Assembly: GCA_964392245.1 (NCBI GenBank)
Contig: CAYMOX010000018.1
Coordinates: 1-64,000 of the forward strand
Length of the DNA: 64,000 bases
Source of the DNA: JAAUUJ01 sp964392245
GTDB lineage: Bacteria > Cyanobacteriota > Cyanobacteriia > Thermostichales > Thermostichaceae
Direction: 5' to 3'
Shown piece by piece: positions 26,891 to 35,064 of this stretch (positions are counted from its first letter, which is position 1; each line of letters opens with the position of its first letter). The notes beneath the pieces were generated by a model that searched no databases, was not told where the DNA came from, and was given only the letters and a program-made list of their open reading frames with translations. Made by a program: the position numbers and the translations under genes.

Positions 26891-27898
26891 ATGCCTGCGC
26901 CCCAACTCCCTGATCTTGCCCATTCACCGCAGGATCCTCAAACCCTATCCCATTCCCTAAAACAGGCAGTTCGGCAATTGGGATTTGATCAGGTTGGCAT
27001 TGCCTCAGTCTATGCCCCGCCTCATCTGGCCAGCCTCCAGAAATGGTTGGGAGCAGGATACCAGGCCGATATGACCTGGATGGACAATCCCAAACGCCAG
27101 GATCCCAGTCTGGTGCTTGAGGGGGTTCGATCTGTGGTCTGTGTGGCCATGAACTACTACACTCCTCATCCGCACAGCCAGGATCCGAGAAGGGCTCGCA
27201 TTTCCCGCTATGCCTGGGGCAGAGATTACCACCGGGTTCTCGGTCGTCGCCTCAAGGCTTTGTGTCAGTGGCTGAGCGCAGAATTGCCTGAGAGTCAGTC
27301 CCGCTGGTACGTGGATACCGGTCCGGTGATGGAGAAGCCCTGGGCGCAACAGGCGGGTCTGGGTTGGATCGGCAAGAATAGTCTGCTATTGACTCGAGAA
27401 TGGGGATCCTGGATCTTTTTGGGAGTGGTTCTCACGACCCTGGAGCTGACCCCCGATCGCCCTCACACTAACCACTGCGGCACCTGTACCCGTTGTTTGC
27501 AGGCTTGCCCAACGCGGGCCATTGTTGCCGAGGGGGTGGTGGATTCTCGCCTTTGTCTGGCATATCAGACTCTGGAAAATCAAGCGGAAGCGATCCCTGC
27601 TCAGGTGGGAACACAGATGCAGGGTTGGGTGGCAGGGTGCGATATTTGCCAGGATGTCTGCCCCTGGAATCACCGTTTCGCCAAACCAACTGAGATTGAA
27701 GATTTCCAGCCTTATCCCTGGAATCAAGCTCCCACCCTGCAGGAACTGGCATCCTTAACCGAATCAGAATTTGATCAACGCTTTCGGGCCTCTCCGTTGC
27801 GAAGGGTGAAGCTGCGGCGTTTGCGTCGAAATGCCAGAGCAGCCCTTGGACCCATGGCATCAGATCACTCCCCAAACAGCTGCACATCTGCCGATTGA
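26891..27898 (+). CDS. queG: Epoxyqueuosine reductase
   Basis: QueG carries out the last step of queuosine synthesis in tRNA, using cobalamin and two 4Fe-4S clusters. The 335 residues include the DUF1730 region with YVDTGPVMEKPWAQQAGLGW and IGKNSLL, then two ferredoxin-type motifs, CGTCTRCLQACPTRAI and CDICQDVCPWN. The length is a little shorter than forms with a C-terminal HEAT repeat. It stands before the VTT membrane protein with 43 bases between. Confidence 0.94.
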   Translation: MPAPQLPDLAHSPQDPQTLSHSLKQAVRQLGFDQVGIASVYAPPHLASLQKWLGAGYQADMTWMDNPKRQDPSLVLEGVRSVVCVAMNYYTPHPHSQDPRRARISRYAWGRDYHRVLGRRLKALCQWLSAELPESQSRWYVDTGPVMEKPWAQQAGLGWIGKNSLLLTREWGSWIFLGVVLTTLELTPDRPHTNHCGTCTRCLQACPTRAIVAEGVVDSRLCLAYQTLENQAEAIPAQVGTQMQGWVAGCDICQDVCPWNHRFAKPTEIEDFQPYPWNQAPTLQELASLTESEFDQRFRASPLRRVKLRRLRRNARAALGPMASDHSPNSCTSAD

Positions 27899-27941
27899 GC
27901 TTATAATTACGTTACATCAGTTAGCAACTGGACGGATCCCT

Positions 27942-28574
27942 ATGGCCATCAAGCGAGCACTGGAGTGGGGTAAGCAGCTTAGCCGATCTCCTCATGCGGG
28001 CTGGATTCTGTTTGGAGTTGCTTTTCTGGAAGCCTTTATTCTTCCTTTTCCCCCCAAGCTCATCCTGGTCCCCCTCTGTTTGGGACACCGGCAAAGCCTA
28101 TTCCGTTTCGCAGCCATCTGTTCTGGGGCCTCAATTCTGGGAGCTGTGGTGGGATATGGCCTAGGCTGGTTTGCCTTTGACACCTTTGGCCAGCACCTTG
28201 TCGAGACCTACGATCCCGATCATCATTTTTTTAACCAGCTTAAGAGTCTATTTACAGAGTGGGGCTTCTGGGGAGTCTTGATTGCAGCTCTAACTCCGAT
28301 CCCCTTTAAGCTCTTTACCCTCTCCTCCGGTCTCTTTCACTTTGATTTTGGAACATTTCTTCTGGCTTCCGTGCTGGGCCGCACAATTCTCTTCTTTGGG
28401 ATCAGCCTTTTCGTCACTCACGGGGTCGACTTTATTCGCTTCTCCAAGGCCCGTCGCTTGAAGTGGCTCCTGCTCAGTCTGGTAGCTCTGGCTGCCATGA
28501 GCAAATGGATTGCCATTGGTCTCGCGACGATGGCTGGAGTCTCTCAGTTTCCGCAATGGCCCCTATTTTCGTGA
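27942..28574 (+). CDS. VTT/DedA-like membrane protein (YqaA type)
   Basis: A 210-residue polytopic membrane protein with five to six hydrophobic segments. The family marks are LFGVAFLEAFILPFPPKLIL (proline-rich re-entrant part), GAVVGYGLGW and the GFWGVLIAALTPIPFKLFTL block that matches the VTT fold. DedA/VTT proteins act in lipid scrambling or proton-coupled export. I chose ATG 27942; an in-frame codon at 27831 lies inside queG and adds non-hydrophobic residues. The exact substrate is unknown. Confidence 0.8.
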   Translation: MAIKRALEWGKQLSRSPHAGWILFGVAFLEAFILPFPPKLILVPLCLGHRQSLFRFAAICSGASILGAVVGYGLGWFAFDTFGQHLVETYDPDHHFFNQLKSLFTEWGFWGVLIAALTPIPFKLFTLSSGLFHFDFGTFLLASVLGRTILFFGISLFVTHGVDFIRFSKARRLKWLLLSLVALAAMSKWIAIGLATMAGVSQFPQWPLFS

Positions 28575-28585
28575 TCTCGGACAGG

Positions 28586-28756
28586 CTAAGCGCTCAGATG
28601 ATCGCGACTGTTGTTCCCAATCCGGCCATCTTGAGATTCGGTGATCACCTCCAACCCTTTCACACAGGCCAGGAGAGTCAGGGCAATGATCACGGGCAGG
28701 CACAGCCCTAGAAGCACCCCGCGTAGCACCAGATCCTGAGGTTGTGTATTTTGCAT
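28586..28756 (-). CDS. Small single-span membrane protein, unknown
   Basis: ATG 28756 is preceded by a good GGAGG with 8 bases spacing, giving a 56-residue product: MQNTQPQDLVLRGVLLGLCL and further hydrophobic residues, then a short hydrophilic tail. One transmembrane helix is evident (about residues 9-35). The frame is open further upstream, but the ribosome site decides this start. It converges on the VTT gene with 11 bases between. I do not recognise the family. Confidence 0.55.
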   Translation of the reverse strand: MQNTQPQDLVLRGVLLGLCLPVIIALTLLACVKGLEVITESQDGRIGNNSRDHLSA

Positions 28757-29066
28757 CTCAACGTCCTCCACGGAGACTGATTTCAATGCAAAGTCAAGCC
28801 ATTTCACCGATAAGTCCAGTTCAGATTCAGACTTCTTTTTCAAGTGTAATCAGATGAGATACGAAAATCAGGGAAGGTAACTAATCTGTAATTTCCGTAA
28901 ATCTGGCCCCATACCAATCCTGTAGAATTTTTTCATAGCAGTTTGTCCAGATCCTCTGTAACTTTGTCACCCTCTTCTTGTCCACAGACCATAGTCACAA
29001 ACTCAGCCAGGAGTTAATCCCTGACTCTGATCATTGCTGATCCTATTCCTTTCCCCAGCGATTACC
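28757..29066. other. Intergenic stretch between divergent genes
   Basis: A 310-base gap that should hold promoters for the small membrane protein (minus) and the OmpR-type regulator (plus). I see no RNA gene, strong hairpin or recognisable operator in it. Confidence 0.5.
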
Positions 29067-29744
29067 ATGAGAATTCTGCTCGCAGAAGACGATCCCCTCC
29101 TGGCGGATGCTCTATGCAAGTCATTGGTTCGGCACAACTATTTAGTGGATGTTGTGGGAGATGGGAATGCGGTGCTGGTTCAGGTTAAGGTGCAAACCTA
29201 TGCGCTGTTGATTCTGGATGTCATGATGCCCTACAAAACTGGCATTCAGGTGTGTAACCAATTGCGAACAGAAGGTCATGACATCCCGATTTTGTTACTC
29301 ACTGCCCGTGACTCCAGTCAGAATAAGGTAGAAGGACTGGACGCCGGAGCCGATGACTATGTGGTTAAGCCTGTGGATGTTCCAGAACTCCTTGCTCGCA
29401 TGCGAGCACTCCTCAGGCGCAGTCATGTTCCTTGCTCTCCAACCTTAACCTGGGGGGATCTGAGGCTCAATCCCTTCACGCATGAGGTCATCTACCGTGA
29501 CCAGCCCATTCATCTCACTCCTCGAGAATTTGCTTTGCTGGAGCTATTTCTGCGCAGTGGTCGACGGGTCCTCAGCTGCCAGAACATCATCGATCAGTTG
29601 TGGACTTACGAAGAAACCCCTGAGGAGGATGCCGTTCGTACTCACATCAAAACTCTACGGCAGAAACTCAAAAAAGCTGCAGTCCCTGCTGATCTGATTG
29701 AAACTGTGTTTGGCGTTGGATATCGACTTAAGCAGAGGGATTGA
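29067..29744 (+). CDS. OmpR/PhoB-family response regulator
   Basis: DNA-binding response regulator, 225 residues. The receiver (1-120) starts MRILLAEDDPLLADALCKSL, has the phospho-acceptor Asp in LLILDVMMP and the Lys in DYVVKPVD. The C-terminal winged helix (about 130-225) has HLTPREFALLELFLRSGRRV and VFGVGYRLK. The ATG at 29067 begins exactly at the receiver; an upstream in-frame codon at 29034 is less likely. It converges on the hybrid kinase, which could be its partner, but no kinase shares its operon. Confidence 0.92.
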   Translation: MRILLAEDDPLLADALCKSLVRHNYLVDVVGDGNAVLVQVKVQTYALLILDVMMPYKTGIQVCNQLRTEGHDIPILLLTARDSSQNKVEGLDAGADDYVVKPVDVPELLARMRALLRRSHVPCSPTLTWGDLRLNPFTHEVIYRDQPIHLTPREFALLELFLRSGRRVLSCQNIIDQLWTYEETPEEDAVRTHIKTLRQKLKKAAVPADLIETVFGVGYRLKQRD

Positions 29745-29791
29745 CGATGGACGGACCTACGCTACTCTCCCTCCACTAACCGGATCTGCTT

Positions 29792-30949
29792 TTAAGTCAG
29801 TGGGGACAGGCGAGGTAACACGATCGTTATGGTGGTGCCCTTCCCCAGCTCACTTGCAGCCGCACAGGTACCCCCACAGGCCTGAACACATTTTTCGACA
29901 ATGGTTAGCCCCAACCCACTTCCCGCCAGGGTGCCAATGTTACTGCCCCGAAAGAAGGGCTGAAACACCTGATCCAGCTCGTGAGCAGCAATTCCGATGC
30001 CCTGATCCCGTACTTGAAGTTGGACATGGTCTCTAAGATTGAGCACATGCAGTTGAATCTCCCCTCCTGCAGGTGAATATTTCACAGCATTGGTGATCAG
30101 GTTCACCAGAATGTGCCAGAGCAGATTTTTGTCCCATCGTCCTGGCAGAAATTCACCTTCATGGCTATAGATCAACTGATGATTCTCAGGGATCCCAAGA
30201 CTGATCTCATCCACAACCTGATAGCATAATTGATGCAGATCCAGGGGCTCGTATCGGCAGATTAATGCCCCAGAATTGGATCTATTTAAAAGGGAAACCT
30301 CATCCAATAAACTGGTTAGATTTTCAATCGAAGATCGAATGGCTCGTAAATAGGTGAGCTGGTCCTCTCCTTTTTGGACAACTTCCTGGAGAAGATCGGC
30401 GGAGATTAATATAGTGTTGAGAGGATTGCGAAAATCATGAGAGATCATGGAGACAAAGTCAGCCTTGAGTTGATTTTCTGCCTGAATCTCAACCAGCTTT
30501 GTGGTGCTGTCTTTAATGCGTTCTGTCAGACTGGTATTCATTTCTCGTAGAGAATCCGCCACCTGTCGCCGCTCTATGGCATAGCGAATGGAACGAACTA
30601 AAGAACTGGAGTCCACCTGACGCTTCACCAAATAATCCTGGGCCCCATGACGCAGAGCCCGAACCGCCAGCTCTTCATCATTGGTATTGGTGAGAACCAC
30701 AATCGCCAAAGTTGGGTCCAGGGCTAAAAGGGTGTCTAGAGAAGCCAGACCCTGGCTATCGGGCAACGAGAGATCCAGGAGCACCACATCCACACATTTC
30801 TGCTCTAGCCACTTCACCGCTTCAGTCAGTCGATTAACGGATTTGAGAACAAAGCCCTTGAGTGTTGCGCCTCTTAAATACTCAGCGATCAGCCTAGCCT
30901 CTGCCTGACTGTCCTCAACCAAGAGAATATTGATCTCAATTCCAGACAT
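29792..30949 (-). CDS. Receiver-histidine kinase hybrid protein
   Basis: About 385 residues with an N-terminal receiver (EINILLVEDSQAEARLIAEY ... VVLLDLSLPDSQG ... YLVKRQVD), a coiled linker, a HisKA domain with MISHDFRNPLNTIL and a HATPase domain with NLITNAVKYSPAG, then GIGIAAHE and GSGLGLTIV. A receiver in front of a kinase suggests that its activity is gated by phosphorylation, probably from the phytochrome just upstream in the same direction. ATG 30949 starts at MSGIEIN; ATG 30961 would add four residues. It follows rcp1 by 51-63 bases. Confidence 0.9.
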   Translation of the reverse strand: MSGIEINILLVEDSQAEARLIAEYLRGATLKGFVLKSVNRLTEAVKWLEQKCVDVVLLDLSLPDSQGLASLDTLLALDPTLAIVVLTNTNDEELAVRALRHGAQDYLVKRQVDSSSLVRSIRYAIERRQVADSLREMNTSLTERIKDSTTKLVEIQAENQLKADFVSMISHDFRNPLNTILISADLLQEVVQKGEDQLTYLRAIRSSIENLTSLLDEVSLLNRSNSGALICRYEPLDLHQLCYQVVDEISLGIPENHQLIYSHEGEFLPGRWDKNLLWHILVNLITNAVKYSPAGGEIQLHVLNLRDHVQLQVRDQGIGIAAHELDQVFQPFFRGSNIGTLAGSGLGLTIVEKCVQACGGTCAAASELGKGTTITIVLPRLSPLT

Positions 30950-31012
30950 AGGCTCAATCAATAGTGATACATATAAACAAGTGCTAGATCGGCTCGGATG
31001 AATCGATCAACT

Positions 31013-31462
31013 TCAGGCGTCAGAGGGCAACGTTACCGTTGTTAGCCAGAACTCCTCGATCCGCTTCACAATCGCAAAAAGATCAGTCAAATTCCGAGAC
31101 TTGGTGATGTAGCAATTGGCATGCAAATCATAACTACGAGTGATGTCCTCCTCATTACGAGATGTGGTGAGAATAATCACCGGAATGCGTCTGAGCTGGG
31201 GATCAGCCTTGATTTCTGCCAGCACTTCACGCCCATCCTTACAGGGCAGGTTGAGATCTAACAAAATCAGATCTGGAATCAGGGCTTCCCCAAACTCCCC
31301 TTCGCGGTGCAGGTAGGCCATGGCATCCATGCCATTTCGTACAGTGACGATGCGGTGAGCAATGGTGCTACGTTTTAAGGCTTCCTGAATCAGGCGCACA
31401 TCGGCCTTGTTGTCTTCCACCAGAAAGATCACCTTCTCCTGCCCTTCAAGCCCTGCGCTCAC
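31013..31462 (-). CDS. rcp1: Phytochrome response regulator Rcp1
   Basis: Single-domain CheY-like receiver of the Rcp1 type, 149 residues. It has the acidic VEDNKADVRLIQEALK, the phospho-acceptor D69 in PDLILLDLNLPCKDGREVL and the Lys in CYITKSRNL. The phytochrome stop and the rcp1 start overlap by 17 bases, so the two are translationally coupled. It receives phosphate from the phytochrome and may pass it on to the kinase encoded next. No output domain. Confidence 0.93.
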   Translation of the reverse strand: MSAGLEGQEKVIFLVEDNKADVRLIQEALKRSTIAHRIVTVRNGMDAMAYLHREGEFGEALIPDLILLDLNLPCKDGREVLAEIKADPQLRRIPVIILTTSRNEEDITRSYDLHANCYITKSRNLTDLFAIVKRIEEFWLTTVTLPSDA

Positions 31463-33716
31463 GCCCCCTCCTTCCCAGGGGAATGGTGAAGTAGAAGGTG
31501 GCTCCCTGAGCTTGTTGCGAGTCTACCCAGATCCGGCCTCGATGACACTCCACGATCTTTTTGCAAATTGCCAATCCCATGCCGGTGCCAGGGTACTCAT
31601 CACGGGTATGCAGGCGCTGGAAGATGACAAAGATGCGGTCCTTGAACTGAGGATCAATGCCAATGCCATTATCTTGAACGGAGAAAAGCCACTCATCCTC
31701 CAGGCGTTCTGCCCGGATTTGGATCACAGGTTTGGCCTGGCTGCGAAACTTAATCGCATTCCCCACCAGATTCTGGAAGAGTTGCATCAACTGGGTGCTA
31801 TCGGCCACCACACTGGGCAAGGGATCCCGGATCACCTCAGCCCCTGTTTCCCCCATGCGTCCGCGCAGATTGGCCAGGGCTCGATCCAGGGCTCTGTCAG
31901 CCTCCGTCAGCTCCAGTTCACTCCCCTGCATGTCCACCTTGGAATAGGCGAGCACATCATCGATCAGGGTTTGCATCAAGCCCACTCCCTGGACGGCAAA
32001 GTTGATGAATTCGTTAGCATCATCATCTAAATGTTCCTGATAGCGCAGTGCCAAGAGCTGCACAAAGTTGGCCACCTGATTTAAAGGCTCCTGCAGATCA
32101 TGGGAGGCAACATAGGCAAAGCGCTTCAGTTCCGCATTGGACAGCTCCAGATCATGGGCCAGTTCCGCCAGTTCATCCGCCTGTTTCAGGATTAGGTTAA
32201 TGATTGCCTCCTGCAGACCCTGAGCGGCTCGGATCTCCACAGGTTTCCAGGCCAGAGAATGCAGTCGCACGGTTTCTTTCCAGATCTCGAAGGACTTGCG
32301 GGGTGTCAGACGCACTAACCCATTTTCAGCGGTGGACATGGCAAAGGAATGCGTGGGATCACCTCCCCAGTTCACGGTTTGGAGAACTTCAGGACGGAAC
32401 CAGAGCACATAACTCTTCCGCGACAGGGGGATCGCCAGCAATCCACTGGCCACATTCTTATACCCCTCAGCTCCAGGGCAGTACTGAGCCAGACTGTCGG
32501 TAGAAAACATCTCATCGGGATGGTGCCGGGTTAACCAATGGATCAGAGCATTGAGATCCTCCACCTGTGGCGTCCGCCCTACAGTCAGCCAGGATCCCCC
32601 AAAATGAATCGCTGCCCCCTGGGCATGAGTTAAGGCCAGAAAATCTGACTCCTGTTGAGTTAAACCCGCCAGAAATGTGGGGGCTTGGGCCATGCGATCG
32701 ATCAGATGGGATTGAATCTCCGCCAGCCGCACCTGATACCCGTAATCTTCCATTTCCTCTCGGGAGGACAACTCCGCAAAGATCAGGCGGCCCAAAAACT
32801 CGCAGGCACGCCGCAACTCATAGGCCACATACTTGGGTTCCTGATGATGACAGGCAATCAACCCCCACAGTTGGCCATCCTTGATCAGAGAGATGGTCAG
32901 GGATGCCCCCACCTTCATGTTGTGCAGATATTCCAGGTGACAGGGGTGTGCACTGCGCAGGGCCGAAAGGGTCAGATCCAGAGGCAGATCATTGATGGGG
33001 TTCACTGCTGGAAAGACCGCAACTCCCGGTTCATGCGCGTCTGGGATTTGCCGGATCACTTTGCAGGTGAAGAGATGTCGGGCCTGTTTGGGAATATCCG
33101 ACTCAGGAAAATGCAACCCCAGGTAGGATTCGTAGGCATCGATTTTGTCCTCAGCCACCACCTCGCCGTGGCCATCGGAATCGAACTTGTAGAGCATGAC
33201 CCGATCGAAGCCAGTCATGTTGCGCACTTCCTGCACGATCACCTGGCAGAAATCATGGAGTGAAGCTGCGGATTCGATCCGGCTCACGGAAGCCCGGGCC
33301 AGGTAATAGAACCCCAGGAACGGAATCGAGTGTTGGGAGAGGGCGGGCTCCAACTCCAGCAGCAGAATCCCATCCGGATTGCGGTGAAAGATGCCATCAA
33401 ACACCGAGAAATCCTGAGCTTTGCCCTTCATCCAGATCTTGACCGGATTGAGAAGCTCCAGGTTGTCTCTAAGCCCTGCTTTGATCCGCTCCGCCTGAAT
33501 CGGATCCAGGAGCTCCTCCAGATTCATGTGAGTCACGGTCTCAGGAGAAAGGCCCAGGATCGTCTGGATATTCGAACTCACCTGAACAATGTTCAGATCC
33601 GGTTCCTGCAGGGCCAGGAGCACACCGTGGGGTTGAATCTGGTTACACAGATGGATTTTCTGTTGCTCCAGAATGGAGGTGTGTAAATCCTGAGATCCCA
33701 AACCCACATACGCCAT
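31446..33716 (-). CDS. cph1: Cph1-type phytochrome histidine kinase
   Basis: Red/far-red photoreceptor kinase of 756 residues. Domains: PAS (about 20-130), GAF (145-320), PHY (330-510), HisKA (about 525-595) and HATPase. The bilin-binding Cys is C259 in RSAHPCHLEYLHNM, followed by H260; the DIP motif is D207-P209 in FPESDIPK. These positions equal Cph1 of Synechocystis, so phycocyanobilin attachment is likely. The PHY tongue motif PRKSF is present, as are the kinase H box FAYVASHDLQEPLNQVANF and the G boxes NAIKFR and GTGMGLAICKK. It is the first gene of the phytochrome-rcp1-kinase operon. Confidence 0.95.
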   Translation of the reverse strand: MAYVGLGSQDLHTSILEQQKIHLCNQIQPHGVLLALQEPDLNIVQVSSNIQTILGLSPETVTHMNLEELLDPIQAERIKAGLRDNLELLNPVKIWMKGKAQDFSVFDGIFHRNPDGILLLELEPALSQHSIPFLGFYYLARASVSRIESAASLHDFCQVIVQEVRNMTGFDRVMLYKFDSDGHGEVVAEDKIDAYESYLGLHFPESDIPKQARHLFTCKVIRQIPDAHEPGVAVFPAVNPINDLPLDLTLSALRSAHPCHLEYLHNMKVGASLTISLIKDGQLWGLIACHHQEPKYVAYELRRACEFLGRLIFAELSSREEMEDYGYQVRLAEIQSHLIDRMAQAPTFLAGLTQQESDFLALTHAQGAAIHFGGSWLTVGRTPQVEDLNALIHWLTRHHPDEMFSTDSLAQYCPGAEGYKNVASGLLAIPLSRKSYVLWFRPEVLQTVNWGGDPTHSFAMSTAENGLVRLTPRKSFEIWKETVRLHSLAWKPVEIRAAQGLQEAIINLILKQADELAELAHDLELSNAELKRFAYVASHDLQEPLNQVANFVQLLALRYQEHLDDDANEFINFAVQGVGLMQTLIDDVLAYSKVDMQGSELELTEADRALDRALANLRGRMGETGAEVIRDPLPSVVADSTQLMQLFQNLVGNAIKFRSQAKPVIQIRAERLEDEWLFSVQDNGIGIDPQFKDRIFVIFQRLHTRDEYPGTGMGLAICKKIVECHRGRIWVDSQQAQGATFYFTIPLGRRGRERRA

Positions 33717-34114
33717 AGCGGTTGCCTCTGCAGATCGAATGCCCCGATGCTAGACCAAATCCTACCTCCACCTCGGGGAAGCTCAAGAATTATCCCTGTG
33801 AGTTGAAAAATATTCACTTAACCCGCCAACCCAGGCGAACTATTTCAAATAAATGTAAAGAGGAATACATAAATCCTATCCATGCAGAGAATGGGAAGGA
33901 ACACCCTGTAAAGATTCCAAAACACAACAAAATCGAGGTGAACATCGGGAGTTAATCACTGAGTTCAATTTTTGCTTTCGAGGTCAATGCTCCATTTTTA
34001 TAAGAAAATCCTGTTAATGAAAATAATTATCATTGCATTGCCATTCCAAATCGGATGTTAGTTTGATCTCATCGTCTTCTCTGATTCAGATCTAGCAATT
34101 CTCAAGAGGTGCTT
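33717..34114. other. Divergent control region between phytochrome and metallothionein
   Basis: A 398-base A/T-rich gap holding the promoters of the phytochrome operon (minus) and smtA (plus). Apart from the Fur/Zur-like palindrome annotated separately I see no RNA gene or other clear structure. The typical SmtB operator with TGAACA/TGTTCA arms is not visible. Confidence 0.5.
34018..34032 (+). promoter_or_regulatory. Fur/Zur-like palindrome upstream of smtA
   Basis: TGAAAATAATTATCA is a 7-1-7 palindrome with one mismatch (TGAAAAT / ATTATCA). This matches the general TGAtAATnATTaTCA pattern of cyanobacterial Fur-family boxes, including Zur. It ends 82 bases before the smtA ATG. It suggests zinc- or iron-responsive control of the metallothionein. 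Which regulator binds is inference. Confidence 0.5.
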
Positions 34115-34282
34115 ATGGTAACTGTGACTCAGCTCAAATGTGCTTGTGACTCTTGCCTGTGTATTGTGGATATCAATTCCGCAATTCAAAAAGATGGCCA
34201 TTACTTCTGTAGTGAAAATTGTGCGAATGGTCATCCCAATGGATCGGGTTGTGGACATACAGGGTGTACCTGTCACACCTGA
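34115..34282 (+). CDS. smtA: Cyanobacterial metallothionein
   Basis: A 55-residue Cys- and His-rich zinc/cadmium-binding protein of the SmtA family. The Cys pattern is KCACDSCLCIVD (C9, C11, C14, C16), then HYFCSENCANGHPNGSGC and GHTGCTCHT at the end: nine Cys in total, with the family's His residues. CAAGAGG sits 7 bases before the ATG. The partner repressor gene smtB is not adjacent; a Fur/Zur-like box lies upstream instead. It converges on the SagB-type gene with 23 bases between. Confidence 0.95.
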   Translation: MVTVTQLKCACDSCLCIVDINSAIQKDGHYFCSENCANGHPNGSGCGHTGCTCHT

Positions 34283-34305
34283 TTTCAGCTAGCACCACCC
34301 GTTGT

Positions 34306-35061
34306 TTAGCCCCGATCCTGTCCGATGACGGAGATCAGCATGCAGGTTTGATCCAGGCCATCCAGACCCAATCCCAGGTTGATCTCGTCATCCACAAATC
34401 CAGCACAGGCACAGATATTTAACCCCAGGGCTGTGGCCACCAGATACAAATGGGCAGAAACATGCCCTGCATCCAAGAGGGCCAGGCGATAACTGCGATG
34501 ACCATACTTTTGTCGCAGGCGCTCCACATCACTCACCAGCGCAATGGCCAGGGGAGCTTCTCCAATTTGGGGTTGCAGTGCCACCTGGGTGGCAAACCAG
34601 GTTTGGAAGTGGCCCAGTTTAACCGGGATCAACTCATGGTAAACAGATTCATAGGCATAGATGCCTGCAGGGATCTCACCCCCCGGAGCCAGGATCATCG
34701 GATATAAGGTCACTGAACCAAGATTGCCTGCATTCGCCACGGTGCGTCCCTGTCCAGCCTGCAAGCCATTGGACAGATAAAGTAGTTGCGAAAGATGGGG
34801 TTTGCTCACCGGCACGGAGGCATAATTCCAGTGGCTGCGGCGAGAGAGGATGGTGGTGTCCAAAGGGGGTAGGATTCCAACTTCGCCATTCTCTAGAGTG
34901 ATGGTCCCTGGGAGTGGACTGGGAGGAGGATCAGGGGATGGGGGCGGTCCCTGATTGGGGGGCAGGTGCCTATACACAGCTAGATTGCGACTTGCCAGGT
35001 GATAATTTTCTGCGAGTTCTTCCGCCATAGAAGAATAGGGGTAGGAGAGGGGCACGTTCAT
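34306..35061 (-). CDS. SagB/McbC-type azoline dehydrogenase of the TOMM cluster
   Basis: FMN-dependent nitroreductase-fold enzyme that oxidises azolines to aromatic azoles in RiPP pathways. The 251 residues have a Pro-rich N-terminal linker (about 35-52) and then SRRSHWNYASVPVSKPHLSQ with LLYLSNGL, followed by NAGNLGSVTLYP and the C-terminal YRLALLDAGHVSAHLYLVAT and ALGLNICACAGFVDDEINLGLG. These blocks are the SagB signature. It begins 3 bases after the YcaO gene, so it shares the operon and acts after cyclodehydration. FMN binding is inferred from the family. Confidence 0.85.
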   Translation of the reverse strand: MNVPLSYPYSSMAEELAENYHLASRNLAVYRHLPPNQGPPPSPDPPPSPLPGTITLENGEVGILPPLDTTILSRRSHWNYASVPVSKPHLSQLLYLSNGLQAGQGRTVANAGNLGSVTLYPMILAPGGEIPAGIYAYESVYHELIPVKLGHFQTWFATQVALQPQIGEAPLAIALVSDVERLRQKYGHRSYRLALLDAGHVSAHLYLVATALGLNICACAGFVDDEINLGLGLDGLDQTCMLISVIGQDRG

Positions 35062-35064
35062 GCT

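Noticed and set aside
31407..33263. Plus-strand frames opposite the phytochrome gene (31407-32030, 32685-33263)
   Set aside because: Shadows of the phytochrome coding strand without domains or ribosome sites.
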